Positions 5,807 to 6,009 of a stretch of DNA of 6,009 nucleotides are shown here, in pieces. A program made the translations under genes and the position numbers. Source of the DNA: Loktanella sp. (lineage in GTDB: Bacteria; Pseudomonadota; Alphaproteobacteria; Rhodobacterales; Rhodobacteraceae); contig PUNR01000249.1 of the NCBI GenBank assembly GCA_003551805.1, positions 1 to 6,009 on the forward strand, given 5' to 3'. Below the pieces are notes generated by a model, which was given only the letters and a program-made list of their open reading frames with translations, had not been told where the DNA came from and did not search any database. Positions within the stretch are counted from its first letter, which is position 1. Every line of letters starts with the position of its first letter.

Positions 5807-6009
5807 ATGAAACGTAAGGTGACGAAGGCAGTTTTTCCGGTTGCAGGGCTAGGTACACGTTTCTTGCCAGCGACCAAGTCGGTCCCGAAAGAAATCATGA
5901 CTTTGGTGGACCGCCCGCTGATCCAATATGCGATTGACGAGGCGCGCGCAGCCGGGATCGAAGATTTCATCTTTGTCACGTCACGCGGAAAATCCGCGCT
6001 AGAGGATTA
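5807..6009 (+). CDS. galU: UTP-glucose-1-phosphate uridylyltransferase GalU, 3' end cut off by the window
   Basis: GalU makes UDP-glucose from UTP and glucose 1-phosphate, a precursor for LPS core, capsule and other exopolysaccharides. Only the first 67 residues are present (full proteins are about 295). They show the nucleotidyltransferase signature GLGTRFLPATKSVPKE (14-29), followed by VDRPLIQYAIDEA (34-46) and FIFVTSRGK (54-62), all matching GalU. The PKEM of most family members reads PKEI here. ATG 5807 has AAAGG with a 7-base spacer. The 101 bases between kdsB and galU contain no convincing promoter or terminator: TTGATG at 5749-5754 has only a poor -10 (CATGCA) 17 bases on. galU may be read from the cysQ promoter or from one I cannot recognise. 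Confidence 0.93.
   Translation, partial: MKRKVTKAVFPVAGLGTRFLPATKSVPKEIMTLVDRPLIQYAIDEARAAGIEDFIFVTSRGKSALED

Overview
The window is a moderately GC-rich, gene-dense bacterial chromosome segment. The proteins look alphaproteobacterial, most likely marine Rhodobacterales (roseobacter-type): DnaK and DnaJ are of the alphaproteobacterial kind, GalU has the start MKRKVTKAVFPVAGLGTRFL, and Shine-Dalgarno sites are mostly AAAGG or AAAGGG. I assign the lineage from recalled family resemblance, not from a search. No insertion sequence, tRNA, rRNA, CRISPR array or phage gene was seen.

Left part (1-3170, minus strand): a dnaK-dnaJ chaperone operon. dnaK is complete. dnaJ follows it and runs off the left edge, with 321 residues visible. 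A promoter of good spacing (TTGCAG-N17-TATATA) lies upstream of dnaK, and the predicted mRNA would begin almost exactly with a stem-loop. The 72-base dnaK-dnaJ gap holds a perfect 9-bp GC-rich hairpin followed by TTTT. Next to it is a second, weak hairpin that would hide the dnaJ ribosome-binding site. Together they could set the DnaK:DnaJ ratio and make dnaJ translation temperature-sensitive; this is inference.

Middle part (3171-3992, minus strand): a single ABC-2 type permease resembling KpsM-class polysaccharide exporters, with no ATPase partner beside it. It is divergent from the genes to its right. The 115-base divergent region contains two promoter candidates pointing outwards with overlapping -10 elements.

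Right part (4108-6009, plus strand): cysQ (3'(2'),5'-bisphosphate nucleotidase) and kdsB (CMP-Kdo synthetase family) overlap by one base in TGATG, so they are probably translationally coupled. The beginning of galU (UTP-glucose-1-phosphate uridylyltransferase) follows after about 100 bases. A polysaccharide-type exporter, a CMP-sugar synthetase and a UDP-glucose synthase side by side suggest a cell-surface polysaccharide neighbourhood. The KdsB protein lacks the usual Asp of its C-terminal metal motif (NNPED where DTPED is expected), the most notable protein-level oddity. I saw no clearly new multi-gene system; the noteworthy points are regulatory structures, the KdsB variant and the orphan permease.
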